From Actinomyces sp. ZJ308 (lineage in GTDB: Bacteria > Actinomycetota > Actinomycetes > Actinomycetales > Actinomycetaceae), in assembly GCF_011752065.1 (NCBI RefSeq), contig NZ_JAAIJY010000006.1:1-64000 (forward strand): DNA of 64,000 nucleotides, given 5' to 3'. Shown piece by piece: positions 50,067 through 59,599 of the stretch (positions are counted from its first letter, which is position 1; the number at the start of each line of letters is the position of its first letter). The notes under the pieces were generated by a model that saw only the letters and a program-made list of their open reading frames with translations, was not told where the DNA came from and searched no databases. A program made the translations under genes and the position numbers.

Positions 50067-50993
50067 ATGATTCACGACGTCGTCATTGTGGGCTCCGGCC
50101 CCGCCGGCTACACGGCAGCGATCTACGCGGCCCGCGCCCAGCTCAACCCGGTCATCCTGGCCGGCTCGGTGACCGCCGGTGGCGCCCTGATGAACACGAC
50201 CGAGGTGGAGAACTACCCCGGCTTCATCGAGGGAATCATGGGCCCCGAGCTCATGAACCAGATGCAGGAGCAGGCCGAGCGCTTCGGCGCAGAGATCCGC
50301 TACGAGGACGTCACCGCCCTCGACCTGGAGGGCGACGTCAAGCGCATCATCACCTCCGAGGCCACCTACGAGGCCCGCACGGTCATCATCTCCACCGGCT
50401 CGGAGTACCGGCACCTGGGCATCGACGGGGAGGAGCGCCTCTCCGGTCACGGTGTGTCCTACTGCGCCACCTGCGACGGGTTCTTCTTCAAGGACCAGGA
50501 CATCGTCGTCGTCGGCGGTGGGGACTCCGCCATGGAGGAGGCCACCTTCCTGACCCGCTTCGCCCGCTCCGTCACGGTGGTGCACCGCCGCGACGAGCTG
50601 CGCGCCTCGGCCGTCATGGCCAAGCGCGCCCAGGAGGACCCGAAGATCTCCTTCGCCTGGAACTCCCGCGTCGTCGAGCTTCACGGCGAGGACTCGCTGA
50701 GCGGTGTCACCCTGGAGGACACCGTCACCGGGGAGCGCCGTCGACTTGAGGCCACGGGCCTGTTCGTCGCCATCGGCCAGGTACCGCGCAGCGAGCTCGT
50801 CGCCGACGCCCTCGAGCTCGACGAGGCCGGCTACATCAAGGTCGAGGTCCCCTCGCAGCGCACCCGCATCCCCGGGGTCTTCGCCTGCGGTGACGTCGCC
50901 GACCCCACCTACCAGCAGGCGATCACAGCGGCCGGCTCCGGCTGCCGGGCCGCCCTGGACGCCGAGCACTACCTCACCACTGCGCAGGCCTGA
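50067..50993 (+). CDS. trxB: thioredoxin reductase
   Basis: A 308-aa flavoenzyme passing electrons from NADPH to thioredoxin. The FAD site is VIVGSGPAGYTAAIYAARA at residues 5-23. The redox pair is CATC (VSYCATCDGFFFKDQ) and the NADPH site is VVVGGGDSAMEEATFLTRF. The C-terminal FAD motif is GVFACGDVADPTYQQAITAAGSGCRAALDAE. AGGAGA precedes ATG 50067. TrxA, its partner, is 115 nt downstream. In mycobacteria sigM lies between murJ and trxB; here only 86 nt separate them. Confidence 0.97.
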   Translation: MIHDVVIVGSGPAGYTAAIYAARAQLNPVILAGSVTAGGALMNTTEVENYPGFIEGIMGPELMNQMQEQAERFGAEIRYEDVTALDLEGDVKRIITSEATYEARTVIISTGSEYRHLGIDGEERLSGHGVSYCATCDGFFFKDQDIVVVGGGDSAMEEATFLTRFARSVTVVHRRDELRASAVMAKRAQEDPKISFAWNSRVVELHGEDSLSGVTLEDTVTGERRRLEATGLFVAIGQVPRSELVADALELDEAGYIKVEVPSQRTRIPGVFACGDVADPTYQQAITAAGSGCRAALDAEHYLTTAQA

Positions 50994-51107
50994 CCCGCCG
51001 CGCCCCCTCAACCCAGCGCAGAGCGGGCGGGCTCCGGCGTCGTCGGAGAACCTGCTGCTGTGTGCCGATCCTGACTCACCCATCCACAACGTTCGAGGAG
51101 AAGAACC

Positions 51108-51434
51108 ATGTCCGAGGCACTCGCCGTCACCGACGCCACCTTCGAGGAGGAGGTCCTCAAGTCCGACGTCCCCGTCGTCATCGACTTCTGGGCCGAGTGG
51201 TGCGGCCCCTGCCGCCAGATGGCGCCGATCGTGGACGAGGTCGCCGCCGACCTCGGTGACAAGGTCAAGTTCGTCAAGGTGGACGTGGACGCCAACCCGG
51301 CCACGGCCCGCTCCTACGGCGTGCGCTCCATCCCCACCTTCGCGGTCGTGCGCGACGGCGAGGTCTTCCACCAGTTCAGCGGCTCTCGCCCGAAGGCCTC
51401 CTTCAAGGCCGAGGTGGAGAAGGTCCTGGCCTGA
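51108..51434 (+). CDS. trxA: thioredoxin
   Basis: A 108-aa thioredoxin. VVIDFWAEWCGPCRQMAPIVDEVA contains the active-site WCGPC at about residues 31-35. FVKVDVDANPATARSYGVRSIPTFAVVRDGE has the cis-Pro. The length is normal. GAGGAGAA lies before ATG 51108. Confidence 0.97.
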   Translation: MSEALAVTDATFEEEVLKSDVPVVIDFWAEWCGPCRQMAPIVDEVAADLGDKVKFVKVDVDANPATARSYGVRSIPTFAVVRDGEVFHQFSGSRPKASFKAEVEKVLA

Positions 51435-51644
51435 GGCCGCACGGCCGCCGGCCGTCACCAGCTACCGCGACGCCGGTCTCGTCCCCATCCCTCGCGGGGT
51501 GGCGGAGGGACCGGCGTCGCGGCGAGTTGTCTGATGTCCTCTCGCGCCCAGTCGGGCTCGTCTGTCACCTGAGGCCGCGGCCCCGTAGAATCACTCCGGA
51601 ATCGCAGTGGCACCACGGCATGCGACACGGCAAGAAGGCAGTAC

Positions 51645-53084
51645 ATGCAGCACACCCAGTACATCTCCACCCGCGGCCAGATGGAGCCCGCCGGGTTCAC
51701 GGACGTTCTTCTGGCGGGTCTGGCGCCCGACGGCGGCCTGGCGGTACCGGATCGTCTGCCGTCCCTCAGCCCGGAGCAGCTGGAGGCCTGGAGGTCCCTG
51801 AACTACGCCGAGCTGGCCACCGAGGTCATCGGCCTGTTCGCCACCGACATTCCCCGGGAGGACCTGGCCGCACTGACCCGGGCCGCCTACGGGCAGGCGC
51901 GGTTCCCGCAGCCGGTCGTCCCGGTGATCGGGCTCGACGACGTCGCCGACGGACTGGTCCTCGTGGGCCTGTCCGAGGGGCCGACAATGGCCTTCAAGGA
52001 CCTGGCGATGCAGTTCCTGGGGCAGGCGATTCCCTACGTGCTGGCCAGGCAGGGCCGGGTCCTCAACATCCTGGGCGCCACCTCCGGTGACACCGGATCG
52101 GCCGCCGAGCACGCCTTCCGGGGGCAGGAGGGCGTCAGCGTCTTCATGCTCTCGCCAGCCGGACGGATGAGCCCGGTGCAGCGGGCCCAGATGTACACCC
52201 TCCAGGACGCCAATATCCACAACATCGCAGTGCGGGGCGTCTTCGACGACTGCCAGGGACTGGTCAAGGCCCTGAGCAACGACGCGGACTTCAAGGCGGC
52301 CCACCACCTGGGTGCCGTCAACTCCATCAACATCGGCCGGATCGCCGCGCAGGCCGTCTACTACGTCTGGTCCTGGCTGCGGGTGACCGACGCGGTGGAG
52401 GAGGGAGCCCGCGCGGGTCACCGGATCGACGTGTGCGTACCCTCGGGCAACTTCGGCAACATCTACGCCGGCTTCCTGGCCCGGTCCATGGGAGTTCCGA
52501 TTCGCCGACTCATCCTGGCCACCAACGAGAACAACGTACTCGAGGAGTTCTTCACCACCGGTGTCTACCGGCCGCGCTCGGCCGCGGACACACTGGCCAC
52601 ATCGAGCCCGTCCATGGACATCTCGAAGGCCTCGAACCTGGAACGCTTCATCTGGGCCCTGCTGGGGCCGGAGGCCTTCGTGCAGCGCTGGGCCGAGCTG
52701 GAGTCCACCGGCACCCTTGACCTGCGCGACCAGCTCACGCGCCTGGGAGAGGAGTTCGGCTTCGTGGCGGGAACCTCGTCGCACGCCGACCGTCTGGAAG
52801 CCATCCGCACCGTCAAGGACCGCACCGGTCGTCTCATCGACCCGCATACGGCCGACGGCGTCACGGTGGCTCTGCGCACCATGGAACCGGGCTTCCCCAC
52901 GCTCGTCATGGAGACGGCCAAGGCCGCGAAGTTCCCGCAGACCGTGGCCGAGGCACTCGGCACCGAACCGGAGACCCCCGACGTCGTCGCCGATCTGCTC
53001 GCCCGACCACAGAAGGTGGAGACGATCGACAACGAGGAGGCTCCTTTGCGCGCCCTCATCGAGAAGCACGCCTTGAGCTCCTGA
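51645..53084 (+). CDS. thrC: threonine synthase
   Basis: A 479-aa PLP enzyme converting O-phosphohomoserine to threonine. It starts with QYISTRGQMEPAGFTDVLLAGLAPDGGLAVPD, the long-form N-terminus. The PLP lysine is in GPTMAFKDLAMQFLG. ILGATSGDTGSAAEHAF binds phosphate, and VPSGNFGNIYAGFLA and LATNENNVLEEFFTTG are conserved later. A TAGAAT -10 (51586-51591) lies 54 nt upstream of ATG 51645, with AAGAAGG as ribosome-binding site. It is transcribed alone. Confidence 0.95.
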   Translation: MQHTQYISTRGQMEPAGFTDVLLAGLAPDGGLAVPDRLPSLSPEQLEAWRSLNYAELATEVIGLFATDIPREDLAALTRAAYGQARFPQPVVPVIGLDDVADGLVLVGLSEGPTMAFKDLAMQFLGQAIPYVLARQGRVLNILGATSGDTGSAAEHAFRGQEGVSVFMLSPAGRMSPVQRAQMYTLQDANIHNIAVRGVFDDCQGLVKALSNDADFKAAHHLGAVNSINIGRIAAQAVYYVWSWLRVTDAVEEGARAGHRIDVCVPSGNFGNIYAGFLARSMGVPIRRLILATNENNVLEEFFTTGVYRPRSAADTLATSSPSMDISKASNLERFIWALLGPEAFVQRWAELESTGTLDLRDQLTRLGEEFGFVAGTSSHADRLEAIRTVKDRTGRLIDPHTADGVTVALRTMEPGFPTLVMETAKAAKFPQTVAEALGTEPETPDVVADLLARPQKVETIDNEEAPLRALIEKHALSS

Positions 53085-53103
53085 ACGTGCCCCAGCACAT
53101 CGC

Positions 53104-53137
53104 CGTGCCGCGCATCGTGCCCGCGATGCGCGGCACG
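53104..53137 (+). terminator. thrC terminator
   Basis: Perfect 14-bp arms (53104-53117, 53124-53137) around TGCCCG, followed by TTCTGTTGT. It starts 20 nt after the thrC stop. Confidence 0.88.
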
Positions 53138-53187
53138 TTCTGTTGTACCCCGGTCGCATCCGTGAGAGCCCAGCCCGGAGAGTTCGT

Positions 53188-53201
53188 GTTTCACGTGAAA
53201 C
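53188..53201. other. parS: parS site 1 (GTTTCACGTGAAAC)
   Basis: An exact 14-bp ParB-binding palindrome in the thrC-aminotransferase gap. It lies 2.4 kb from the main array. Confidence 0.93.
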
Positions 53202-53301
53202 ACCGCGGATTCCTCCTGGCCTGGCCGCGTCCTGCGCACCGCTGCGGCGTGGCAGACTTGGATCCACGGACGCAGCAGTGGCGACCACGGAAGGACCGCA
53301 G

Positions 53302-54615
53302 GTGAGTGAGGACAACAACCAAGTGAAGGGCAACCGACTCGATCCGTGGCTGGACAGCTATGCCGCCAGGGCTCATGGTCTGCGCGCCTCGGAGACGCGC
53401 TCGCTGTTCGCCGTCGCCTCGCGTCCGGAGGTGGTCTCGCTCGCCGGTGGGATGCCGAACCTCAAAGACCTCCCGCTGGAGCGGCTGGCCGAGGCCACGG
53501 CGCAGATGATCCGCAAGAACGGCGGCAAGGCGCTGCAGTACGGGAACGGTCAGGGGCTTCCTCGGCTGCGGGAGCAGATCACCGAGGTCATGGCCCTGGA
53601 GGGTATCGAGGCCGATCCGGAGGACGTCATCGTCACCACCGGGTCCCAGCAGGCCGTCGACATCATCACCGAGCTCTTCGTCGACCCCGGCGACGTCGTC
53701 CTGACCGAGGCGCCCACGTACGTCGGATCCCTGTCGATCTTCGCGACGTACCAGGCCGATGTGCAGCAGGTCCCCATCGACGCCGACGGCGTCATCCCTG
53801 AGGCGCTGGAGGAGATGATCGTCCGCCTCGAGCGCGAGGGGCGTCGTATCAAGTTCTTCTACTGCCTGCCCAACTTCCACAACCCCGCCGGGGTGACGCT
53901 CACGGAGGAGCGCCGTCCGCGGGTCATCGAGATCTGCCGGCGCCACCACGTCCTCATCGTGGAGGACAATCCCTACGGGCTGCTGGGCTTCGAGGGTCAG
54001 ACCTACACGGCTCTCAAGACCCTCGCGCCCGACGACGTCGTCTACCTCGGTTCCTTCTCCAAGATCTTCGCCCCCGGGTACCGCGTGGGGTGGGCGGTGG
54101 CGCCGCCGGCGGTGCGGGAGAAGATGAAGCTGGCCTCCGAGGCCGCCATCCTGTGCCCGTCCTCAGTGGGTCAGTTCTCGATCTCCATGTACCTCGACCA
54201 GTTCGACTGGAAGCAGCAGATCGTGGACTTCCGCGCCATGTACCGGGGACGCCGCGATGCCATGGTGGCGGCGCTGGAGGAGTTCCTGCCGATGTGCCGG
54301 TGGAACGTCCCCGAGGGTGGTTTCTACGTGTGGGTGCGGCTCCCAGAGGGACTTGACGCCAAGGACATGCTGCCGCGCGCGGTCACCAACCTGGTCGCCT
54401 ACGTCTCCGGGACCGCCTTCTACGCCGGTAGCCGGGCCGGACAGGACCACCTGCGTCTGTCCTTCTGCTACCCCGAGCCTGTCGAGATCCGCGAGGGGGT
54501 ACGGCGACTGTCCGGCGTCGTCACCCGCGATCTCGAGCTGCTGAATCTGTTCGGTCCCACTCACAGTCCCCGTCCGTCCGAAGGCGTCCACGCGCCCGCA
54601 CCTGACCAGATCTGA
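53302..54615 (+). CDS. PLP-dependent aminotransferase (class I/II, LysN/2-aminoadipate type)
   Basis: A 437-aa fold-type I enzyme. It contains VVSLAGGMPNLKDLPLERLAEA near the N-terminus and LQYGNGQGLPRLREQI, typical of the MocR-like/2-aminoadipate aminotransferase branch but without a DNA-binding domain. The PLP lysine is in YLGSFSKIFAPGYRVGW, and FYCLPNFHNPAGVTLTEERR and HVLIVEDNPYGLLGF surround the cofactor. GTG 53302 has AAGGA just upstream; the frame is open further up through a parS site, but that stretch (VSRET...) is not coding in character. The substrate is not known. Confidence 0.88.
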   Translation: MSEDNNQVKGNRLDPWLDSYAARAHGLRASETRSLFAVASRPEVVSLAGGMPNLKDLPLERLAEATAQMIRKNGGKALQYGNGQGLPRLREQITEVMALEGIEADPEDVIVTTGSQQAVDIITELFVDPGDVVLTEAPTYVGSLSIFATYQADVQQVPIDADGVIPEALEEMIVRLEREGRRIKFFYCLPNFHNPAGVTLTEERRPRVIEICRRHHVLIVEDNPYGLLGFEGQTYTALKTLAPDDVVYLGSFSKIFAPGYRVGWAVAPPAVREKMKLASEAAILCPSSVGQFSISMYLDQFDWKQQIVDFRAMYRGRRDAMVAALEEFLPMCRWNVPEGGFYVWVRLPEGLDAKDMLPRAVTNLVAYVSGTAFYAGSRAGQDHLRLSFCYPEPVEIREGVRRLSGVVTRDLELLNLFGPTHSPRPSEGVHAPAPDQI

Positions 54616-54623
54616 GGTTGACG

Positions 54624-55571
54624 ATGAACCAGTCTCCACTCCGTATCGCCGTCCTTGCCGGTGGCCTGAGCCACGAGCGTGACATCTCGCTGCGTTCCGG
54701 ACACCGCGTCGCCCAGGTCCTCAAGCACCTCGGGCACACCGTCCTCGTTCTGGACATCGACGCACGCAGCATCGGATCGCTCAAGACCTTCGGTCCCGAC
54801 GTCGTTTGGCCCCTGGTCCACGGCGGTCCTGGGGAGGACGGGGGGCTGCAGAACGTGCTCATCGCGCTGGGTCTGCCGTACGTCGGCACGCACTCCGACG
54901 GCTGCCAGCGGGCCTCCTTTAAACCGACCGCTAAGGCGAGCGTCCGAACCGGAGGCGTGATTACTCCTGATTCATTGACGCTTCCACATTCCTACTTCAG
55001 TCAGCTCGGTGCGCAGGAGGTACTGACCGTCGTCGCGAGTCATCTGGGCCTTCCTGTTGTGGTGAAACCTCACCAGGGAGGTTCCGGACTCGGAGTCTCC
55101 TATGCGGCGACGGCGGATGAGCTGCGCTCCGCCATGGTGGCCTGCTTCGCCTACGACGAGCGCGCTCTCATTGAGCGTTATGTTCCCGGAACAGAGCTCG
55201 CCGTATCCGTCGTCGATACGGGCGAGGGGCCACGTGCACTCCCGCCCGTGGAGGTGGTCACCGAAGGGCAGTATGACTTCGATGCACGTTACAATCCGGG
55301 ACGCTCGGAGTACTTCGTTCCCGCACGGTTGGAGGAATCGGTCATCGAGATGGTCAAGAACACGGCCGTCACCGTCCACACAACGCTGGGGTTGGGAAAT
55401 CTGTCCCGAACCGACCTGATTCTCGATGACGAGGGAACGCCATGGTTCATCGACGTCAATGTCGTTCCGGGCATGACAGAGACCTCCCTGCTTCCCATTG
55501 CCGCTCAGGCGGAGGGTGAGCTGGAGCAGCTGTATGACTCACTGGTGCGACACCCGCTTGTACATCCATAG
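54624..55571 (+). CDS. D-alanine-D-alanine ligase family ATP-grasp enzyme
   Basis: A 315-aa ATP-grasp ligase. AVLAGGLSHERDISLRSG is the Ddl N-terminal signature, PLVHGGPGEDGGLQNVLIALGLPYVG the conserved second block, and LPVVVKPHQGGSGLGVSYA the ATP loop. LILDDEGTPWFIDVNVVPGMTETSLLP carries the metal-binding Asp/Asn and the dipeptide-forming loop. Substrate residues look intact, but a standard ddl should be elsewhere in the genome, so this may be a paralogue. ATG 54624 follows TTG 54618 in the same frame; ATG is chosen. It starts 8 nt after the aminotransferase stop, so the two are an operon. Confidence 0.85.
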   Translation: MNQSPLRIAVLAGGLSHERDISLRSGHRVAQVLKHLGHTVLVLDIDARSIGSLKTFGPDVVWPLVHGGPGEDGGLQNVLIALGLPYVGTHSDGCQRASFKPTAKASVRTGGVITPDSLTLPHSYFSQLGAQEVLTVVASHLGLPVVVKPHQGGSGLGVSYAATADELRSAMVACFAYDERALIERYVPGTELAVSVVDTGEGPRALPPVEVVTEGQYDFDARYNPGRSEYFVPARLEESVIEMVKNTAVTVHTTLGLGNLSRTDLILDDEGTPWFIDVNVVPGMTETSLLPIAAQAEGELEQLYDSLVRHPLVHP

Positions 55572-55577
55572 ACTCTG

Positions 55578-55591
55578 GTTTCACGTGAAAC
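55578..55591. other. parS: parS site 2
   Basis: Exact GTTTCACGTGAAAC, 6 nt after the ddl-like stop and directly abutting its terminator hairpin. Confidence 0.93.
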
Positions 55592-55622
55592 GGTGGCTCC
55601 ACCTCTTCCGGGTGGAGCCACC
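55592..55622 (+). terminator. terminator of the ddl-like gene
   Basis: GGTGGCTCCACC (55592-55603) pairs perfectly with 55611-55622 over a 7-nt loop. It begins at the base after parS site 2, with no U-run. Confidence 0.7.
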
Positions 55623-55804
55623 GTCATACGTGAGGGTAAGGAGTCTGCGCCACTCTTGTGAGTAACCCTCGTTCCACTCCCCAGGGGAGGGGATGTCGAG
55701 GACAGCATTGCGATGACCGGGCGTCCGAATCCGGTGAACGTCCAGAACTGAGTTACTCCATGTGCTCGATAGCCGGGATTGCTGCATCACATGGCACTTC
55801 TCCT

Positions 55805-55818
55805 GTTTCACGTGAAAC
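55805..55818. other. parS: parS site 3
   Basis: Exact 14-mer, 227 bp after site 2. Confidence 0.93.
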
Positions 55819-56144
55819 ACCGTCGAGAGATAAAACGCCGATGGGCCATGCGACAACGCCCCCAACAGCTACTGGACTGACTTAGCTCCTGAGTCGCGTT
55901 CATCGTCGTGATCCCAACCTTCCAGCCTCTGCTGTCCCGGACATGCCTCGACCAGGCGTTTCGGAACATGCCCCACGTTGCACTACCCGGCAGACCCGCT
56001 TCAGACGTGGAGCTCATAGTTGAGGGACAGAAGGACACCGTGGCATCGAGCAAGCGCAGCGCTGCCGAGGCGAATGCTTGACGAGTGCTGATGAGGGCCA
56101 GTTCTGAGACTCTAGTCGGCACCTCCTCACAGCAGACCTACTCC

Positions 56145-56158
56145 GTTTCACGTGAAAC
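56145..56158. other. parS: parS site 4
   Basis: Exact 14-mer, 340 bp after site 3. Confidence 0.93.
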
Positions 56159-56629
56159 CAATCCTGCATGGCCACGCCGCGATCAATCACCGAATCTCCC
56201 CAGAACCCGTCGCAGGTATATCCAGCTAGGCACCCTCGAAAGCAGTTCGACAACCACTCACGTACCTGCGGCCACTCGCGCCGTTTCGTATGAGCCCTCT
56301 CGATGAGAGACTGAGCTGCGATCCCCCAGGTTCAACCGAGATGACGAAACGAGAGACATCGTCGCCCCGTTCTCGTTCAGGCCGTGCTTGCGCAGCGACG
56401 GCATGACTCGTCCGGCATTCCATGCAGAGTTCGGCGTAGGGTCCGGTACACATCGTCATGCTCAAGCACGGCTCCGGACGTCTGCGTACCGATAACGACA
56501 CCAATGAGGCATCCGCGGTCCTCCTCAACCACCACTCACCAAGAGGAAGGGGACACGGGGGCGGGAGCTCGACCTACGAGCCTTCGGGAGTGCACCACTA
56601 CCGGATCCGACTGGAACAAGAACGCCCAT

Positions 56630-56643
56630 GTTTCACGTGAAAC
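56630..56643. other. parS: parS site 5
   Basis: Exact 14-mer, 485 bp after site 4. The bases after it (CGACGTTGAG) are the same as after site 9. Confidence 0.93.
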
Positions 56644-56971
56644 CGACGTTGAGCACGCCAGTGTCCTGATCTCGTCTTTGCACTTCCCTGGGCAGACCGT
56701 AGTTCGGCACCTTTCATGCCCCGCTACCCCCGGCCGTCCAACGGTGTGAGTGCCTCGGGTTACTCCAGAGACGAGGTGTCTCGCAGAACCACCTCCACGT
56801 CAACCACCGAACACGAAATACAGGGTGACAGGGGTAGGGGCCGTCTCGTAGCTTCCCAGCAACGGCACTGCCATGGAGGCAACGCGTTTTCGGAGCCATC
56901 ACTCTCAAGCACGGAAGCACCGATGATGTGCCAATCATCCTCGTCACCGTCGATTAAATAGGCCGTCTGAC

Positions 56972-56985
56972 GTTCCACGTGAAAC
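56972..56985. other. parS: parS site 6, one-base variant
   Basis: GTTCCACGTGAAAC differs from the others at position 4. This variant matches the permissive TGTTNCACGTGAAACA consensus known from other bacteria, so it is probably functional. Confidence 0.85.
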
Positions 56986-57271
56986 GACACCCCGCAGTCG
57001 TTTCTTCGATAGTGGTAGGCCGAGATGGCCTTCGAGTACGGCCTACAACGAGCTAACGGGAAAGGGCAGCCGAGCTGCTGGAGGAGACGTCAGTATCGGC
57101 ACAGCTAAGAAGCCGCAGCCCTGGAACTCCTCCTCCGCACCAACCGTTTACCGGACCGGGGCATGAGGTGCCGGGCGTGGAAGATCCAGCAACGCCGATG
57201 GCCAAGCGCACGGGGCTCCATTGCTCGCTTGATACAAAGCGTGGTGACCCAGGTCGCCACAGCACTCCGGT

Positions 57272-57285
57272 GTTTCACGTGAAAC
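57272..57285. other. parS: parS site 7
   Basis: Exact 14-mer, 300 bp after site 6. Confidence 0.93.
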
Positions 57286-57737
57286 CAGTACAGCGAGACG
57301 TGAGGGTTGGTCGACCTGATTCCGTTGTCTGTTCGGAGACGGTGGGGCTTTGTCATCCACGCCGTCAACGAGCACGGCACGGGTTCAGTTCAGACAGGCA
57401 TGCTCATGAGCGGTTTCAGAATCTGTCTGCGGCACCTACATGGAGCATTCGTTACCCTCCTTTGCTACTACCAGTCGATGAGATGGAGGCAAGGGGTAGG
57501 GGCCGGCCAGGGGCCCAGCCCGGTAGCGCTTCGGGAGCACGCCACTGCCCACGTCAATCGATGTATGGTGCGCTTCCATGAGAGCCCACGAGACATGAAC
57601 CGCCCTCGTCATAGGTCAGCACTCCACTACGTTCTGTTCGAAACCAGTATCACCGACATTGAAGAGCCGGGGTAACGGGACCTCAGCACGACGAGCTTGA
57701 CTTGAACAAGCTGCAGGAGTCAGCCGGCGCCGCTCAG

Positions 57738-57751
57738 GTTTCACGTGAAAC
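57738..57751. other. parS: parS site 8
   Basis: Exact 14-mer, 466 bp after site 7. Confidence 0.93.
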
Positions 57752-58002
57752 CTTGAACCTAGAGTGAATCGTGTATGACATGGTGCCTTGCTAAGGTCCG
57801 GTATCGATTGAGCGACCACGACCGTACGTTCGCTCACTCAAAAGGTTCTCTCACTCGAACCGGCACTCAAGCCTCTCCCTGACTCCTCCGGCAAGCTAGA
57901 GAGGTGGGCGATTCACGATGTCGTAGTCGCGACCGTACTACGCACCCGCGAGAGGCATCTTGGGTCGAATGAGTGCCCATCCTCCCTTCGCCGGCTATAC
58001 GC

Positions 58003-58016
58003 GTTTCACGTGAAAC
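58003..58016. other. parS: parS site 9
   Basis: Exact 14-mer, 265 bp after site 8. Its right flank is homologous to that of site 5. Confidence 0.93.
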
Positions 58017-58335
58017 CGACGTTGAGTACATCAGCGTTCTCGTCAGAGTCTTGTCCTTGCGCCTCTCTGGTACACCTGGTTCTGTATCCTTCGCTCTCAT
58101 CTACCCCAAGACCTCAGGCTCCGTCGGCACCTCGCTAAGACATCCTGTCTCCTGGCCCTCCTCCACATCGAGCAAACATGACGGCACGCCACTTGAGGAG
58201 GAGGAGGTAGGACCCGTCTCGTACACTCCCAGCACCGCGCCACTATGAGAACAAGACGGGCCGATATACCTCAGAGGAAGTAAACAATCGTATGGTCCTT
58301 GTTCTCGTCACTGTTGATGACGCGGACCCCTTAAG

Positions 58336-58349
58336 GTTTCACGTGAAAC
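58336..58349. other. parS: parS site 10
   Basis: Exact 14-mer, 333 bp after site 9. Its left flank (CTCGTCACTGTTGATGA) resembles that of site 6. Confidence 0.93.
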
Positions 58350-58629
58350 CACGGCCCACGGTCATTCCCCTTGATGGAGGCGAGGACGGGAGATGCGGGG
58401 GCCATCTTCATGGAAGCACGTTCGTGTTCAGCTGGCGAGCACAGCGAGTTGCTGGACCGGGAAACAGGTGCTCTCGACCTACTACAACTGCTGTTCAGAT
58501 CTCCTCCTTCAAGCCAACCAGCCACAGCACTGAGCCGCACCGCTCCTGGGGTAGGGGTCGTGCATTGCGCTCCATCTCCTGCTTGACTCGACGCACCGGT
58601 TGACATCCCAGATACGTACGCCGCCCCGT

Positions 58630-58643
58630 GTTTCACGTGAAAC
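58630..58643. other. parS: parS site 11
   Basis: Exact 14-mer, 294 bp after site 10. Confidence 0.93.
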
Positions 58644-58846
58644 CTGGGTCTCTTCTCGACGACGGCCTTCCGAGAACCTTGACCCGTAGATACAGCGCCG
58701 GTCTGCTATCAGTAGTGCAATCGGAGTTCCCGAGTTCAACGCTCACGTAATCCACGCAGCGTCGCTTCGGTCCCTCCTCCTCCCTGCACTCACAACTCCT
58801 CGGCGAAGGTTCCTGTCTCAGACATTCGAGCGCGAGCTCGATGCTG

Positions 58847-58860
58847 GTTTCACGTGAAAC
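58847..58860. other. parS: parS site 12
   Basis: Exact 14-mer, 217 bp after site 11. Confidence 0.93.
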
Positions 58861-59145
58861 GACGCTCCTGACAGCATCTCAAGTACTCCGATACCCATAT
58901 CCACATCCTCGTACCAGTCGTACGCAAATCATGGGTCAGAAGCGCCGACGGTCGACTCAGCAATCCAGCCGAGTCGGAGACAGGACGGGGAGACATAGGA
59001 AGAGATGCTGCGGACCGAGTCGCGCGACCCACGCACCCTCAACCGCCACCTACTGTGAAAGGAAGGCAGCTCACCCCTACCCCGAGAGACCGGCTCACCC
59101 TCACCAAGGAGGCTTCGCTTAAACCACCATACACACGGCAGGGAG

Positions 59146-59159
59146 GTCTCACGTGATAC
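59146..59159. other. parS: degenerate parS site 13
   Basis: GTCTCACGTGATAC keeps the TCACGTGA core but is changed at positions 3 and 12, and the changes are not complementary. It sits where a site is expected (299 bp after site 12, 302 bp before site 14), so it is probably a decayed copy. Confidence 0.55.
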
Positions 59160-59447
59160 GTGTGCAGCCTCTCCGTCCTACACACTCGACGACAACATGT
59201 AGGTACAGCTACTGGCTTCCTCTGAAACCAAGGATGCTCCGCACACCGTGAGGGCATCACGTGGCGTCGCCACAGATCACCGCTCCGGTTTGGCAGAGAC
59301 GGCCTTCGACGTTCGGCCGTATCATCCACTAGACAGTCATTCTCACTTCATCGGGTCAGCACTGCATACGGAGTCATGCTCCATCTGGCCGTCAACAATC
59401 TCTTGAACGCTCGTGAGCCGCAGACTATCTTGCCCACGCACGACGCC

Positions 59448-59461
59448 GTTTCACGTGAAAC
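59448..59461. other. parS: parS site 14
   Basis: Exact 14-mer, the last site before parB. Confidence 0.93.
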
Positions 59462-59543
59462 ATGCCCTTACTCCGGACGACGTCTACGGCATGTTCCAAG
59501 GGAACGAGAACAACGAAGGCCGGCGTCTCATGACAACAAGAAG

Positions 59544-59574
59544 TGGGGCCGAGACAGTATCTGTCTCGGCCCCA
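59544..59574 (-). terminator. terminator of the parA-parB operon
   Basis: Perfect 14-bp arms (59544-59557, 59561-59574) with a 3-nt loop, 26 nt past the parB stop. On the minus strand it is followed by CTTCTTGTTG. Confidence 0.88.
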
Positions 59575-59599
59575 TCACCGTTCTCACGATCGACGTCGA

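Larger units (their letters stand above)
55623..59543. other. gene-free centromere-like block carrying the parS array
   Basis: About 3.9 kb with no credible gene. All open frames are short, have no ribosome-binding site in place, and in most cases contain VSRET or FHVK, the translations of parS. The base composition looks visibly less GC-rich than that of the flanking genes. Pieces recur in the same order: CGACGTTGAG directly after parS (56644, 58017), a block with GTCTCGTA...CCCAGCA (56831-56874, 58203-58246), relatives with GGGGTAGGGG (57492, 58549) or CTTCGGGAG...CCACT (56580, 57538), and CAATC...CTCGTCAC (56931, 58285) just before parS. The block is probably built from diverged copies of one parS-bearing unit. 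Confidence 0.8.

Noticed and set aside
53143-53301. N-terminal extension of the aminotransferase through parS site 1
   Set aside because: GTG 53302 has a good ribosome-binding site and starts just before the conserved part; the extension is arginine-rich read-through of an intergenic region.
55600-59500. Many short open frames of 60-140 codons in the parS block
   Set aside because: They lack ribosome-binding sites, overlap on both strands, and their only shared peptides (VSRET, FHVK) are translations of parS. None has a recognisable domain.
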